Part shown: one piece after another, positions 63,479 through 64,000 of the stretch
How the letters are laid out: every line of letters begins with the position of its first letter
Position numbering within the stretch: the stretch's first letter is position 1
From: Chelonoidis abingdonii
Taxonomy: Eukaryota; Chordata; Testudines; Testudinidae
DNA: 64,000 bases
Assembly (NCBI RefSeq): GCF_003597395.2
Contig: NC_133777.1
Coordinates: forward strand, 54,954,235-55,018,234
Reading direction: 5' to 3'
Notes under the pieces: model-generated
Seen by the model: only the letters and a program-made list of their open reading frames with translations
Database searches by the model: none
Told to the model about the DNA's origin: nothing
Program-made: the position numbers and the translations under genes

Positions 63479-64000
63479 AGACTCATTACAAGGTCACCAT
63501 AAATGGAAGAGTCAGATGTTCAGTAGTTTATTCTGTAGTCTTGTATAGCATTTTGACTTTCATGAACTCTTGTCTTAAATGTGAGCTGCTTACATTGCTT
63601 CTTTTTTGTATGACTCCAGAAACAAATGTCAAAGCTGGTCAGTGAATGGACAAGAAAATTAATTTGAAGGAGATTCCTCATCTCTTCCCGACCCACACCC
63701 TAGTTTTTTTTCTTTTTCTTGTTGTGCGTATTTTGATACTGACTAAAAGACTTAGAGGCACAGGTTTAGAGACTGAAGTCCTCTCTCCACAAGACAGGTA
63801 TGACATTGATAACAGAAGTGCCAGCTTCCTACACTGCCATACCAATGTGCCTCAACCTTTACCTGGAAGGTGTGGGAGAATACTTGACTTTCCAGCCTTG
63901 GTTTCTCTACAGAGGGTGCCAAAGGTGATGGTAATTTTAGTGATAGGGACGACCATCCACTGGGAGCTTGGCTGAGAATCACATAAAACTGGTGGCTACC

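Larger units (their letters stand above)
60949..64000 (+). other. End of window, non-coding
   Basis: AT-rich DNA with a (GT)n/(TA)n-like tract at 62175-62215. Palindromic remnants lie at 61895-61975 and 63421-63478. The block 63745-63980 (cctctctccacaagacagg onward) is moderately GC-rich and repeat-like but was not identified. No OTUD7A exon is seen. Confidence 0.4.

Overview
The window is non-coding-dominated vertebrate DNA carrying the 5'-middle part of one multi-exon gene on the + strand, OTUD7A (Cezanne-2, an OTU-family deubiquitinase). Five consecutive coding exons are recognisable (16847-17029, 27046-27264, 38028-38129, 39983-40110, 43450-43562). Their splice phases match at every junction, giving a continuous reading frame of 745 nt (about 248 codons). 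They cover the end of the N-terminal UBA-like region, a divergent linker, and the first half of the OTU catalytic domain including the catalytic cysteine motif [11 protein letters not shown] did not find the initiator exon upstream or the later exons (catalytic His, basic linker, A20-type zinc finger) downstream; they probably lie outside the window. Introns are about 10.0, 10.8, 1.9 and 3.3 kb, flanked by more than 16.8 kb upstream and more than 20.4 kb downstream. A run of exactly 100 N at 60849-60948 is an assembly gap.

The repeat content points to a reptile, most likely a turtle (a crocodilian is the alternative). There are many CR1 LINE fragments of different ages, hAT-type DNA transposons and their short foldback derivatives with 8-bp target duplications, MIR-like tails, probable Penelope-like tails, and LTRs of old endogenous retroviruses. 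The taxon call rests on family recognition from memory, not on a search.

Layout: 1-16846 is upstream intron with CR1/LINE remnants (2990-4170), a 1.57-kb foldback hAT (8644-10215), a short hAT MITE (6842-6957) and an LTR-rich or LINE-like block around 13.2-14.3 kb. 17030-27045 is the densest repeat region: a probable LTR (17.9-18.6 kb), two short hAT elements, a palindromic Penelope-like tail, and a nested cluster at 21.6-25.5 kb in which a composite hAT element sits inside a retroelement carrying a decayed SGNH-hydrolase-like domain. 27265-38027 and the shorter introns hold MITEs and another foldback hAT copy. 43563-64000 contains the best-preserved LINE (CR1 reverse transcriptase, minus strand, 48093-49240), two probable LTRs (53.7-54.5 and 56.9-57.6 kb) and a second CR1.

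No new cellular system was found. The most interesting structures are transposon architectures: a hAT family whose two ends are inverted copies of the same 3' end, a composite hAT with two left ends and one right end flanked by a perfect 8-bp duplication, and a 61-bp half-MITE that also has a perfect 8-bp duplication and therefore appears to have moved using a cryptic internal end.
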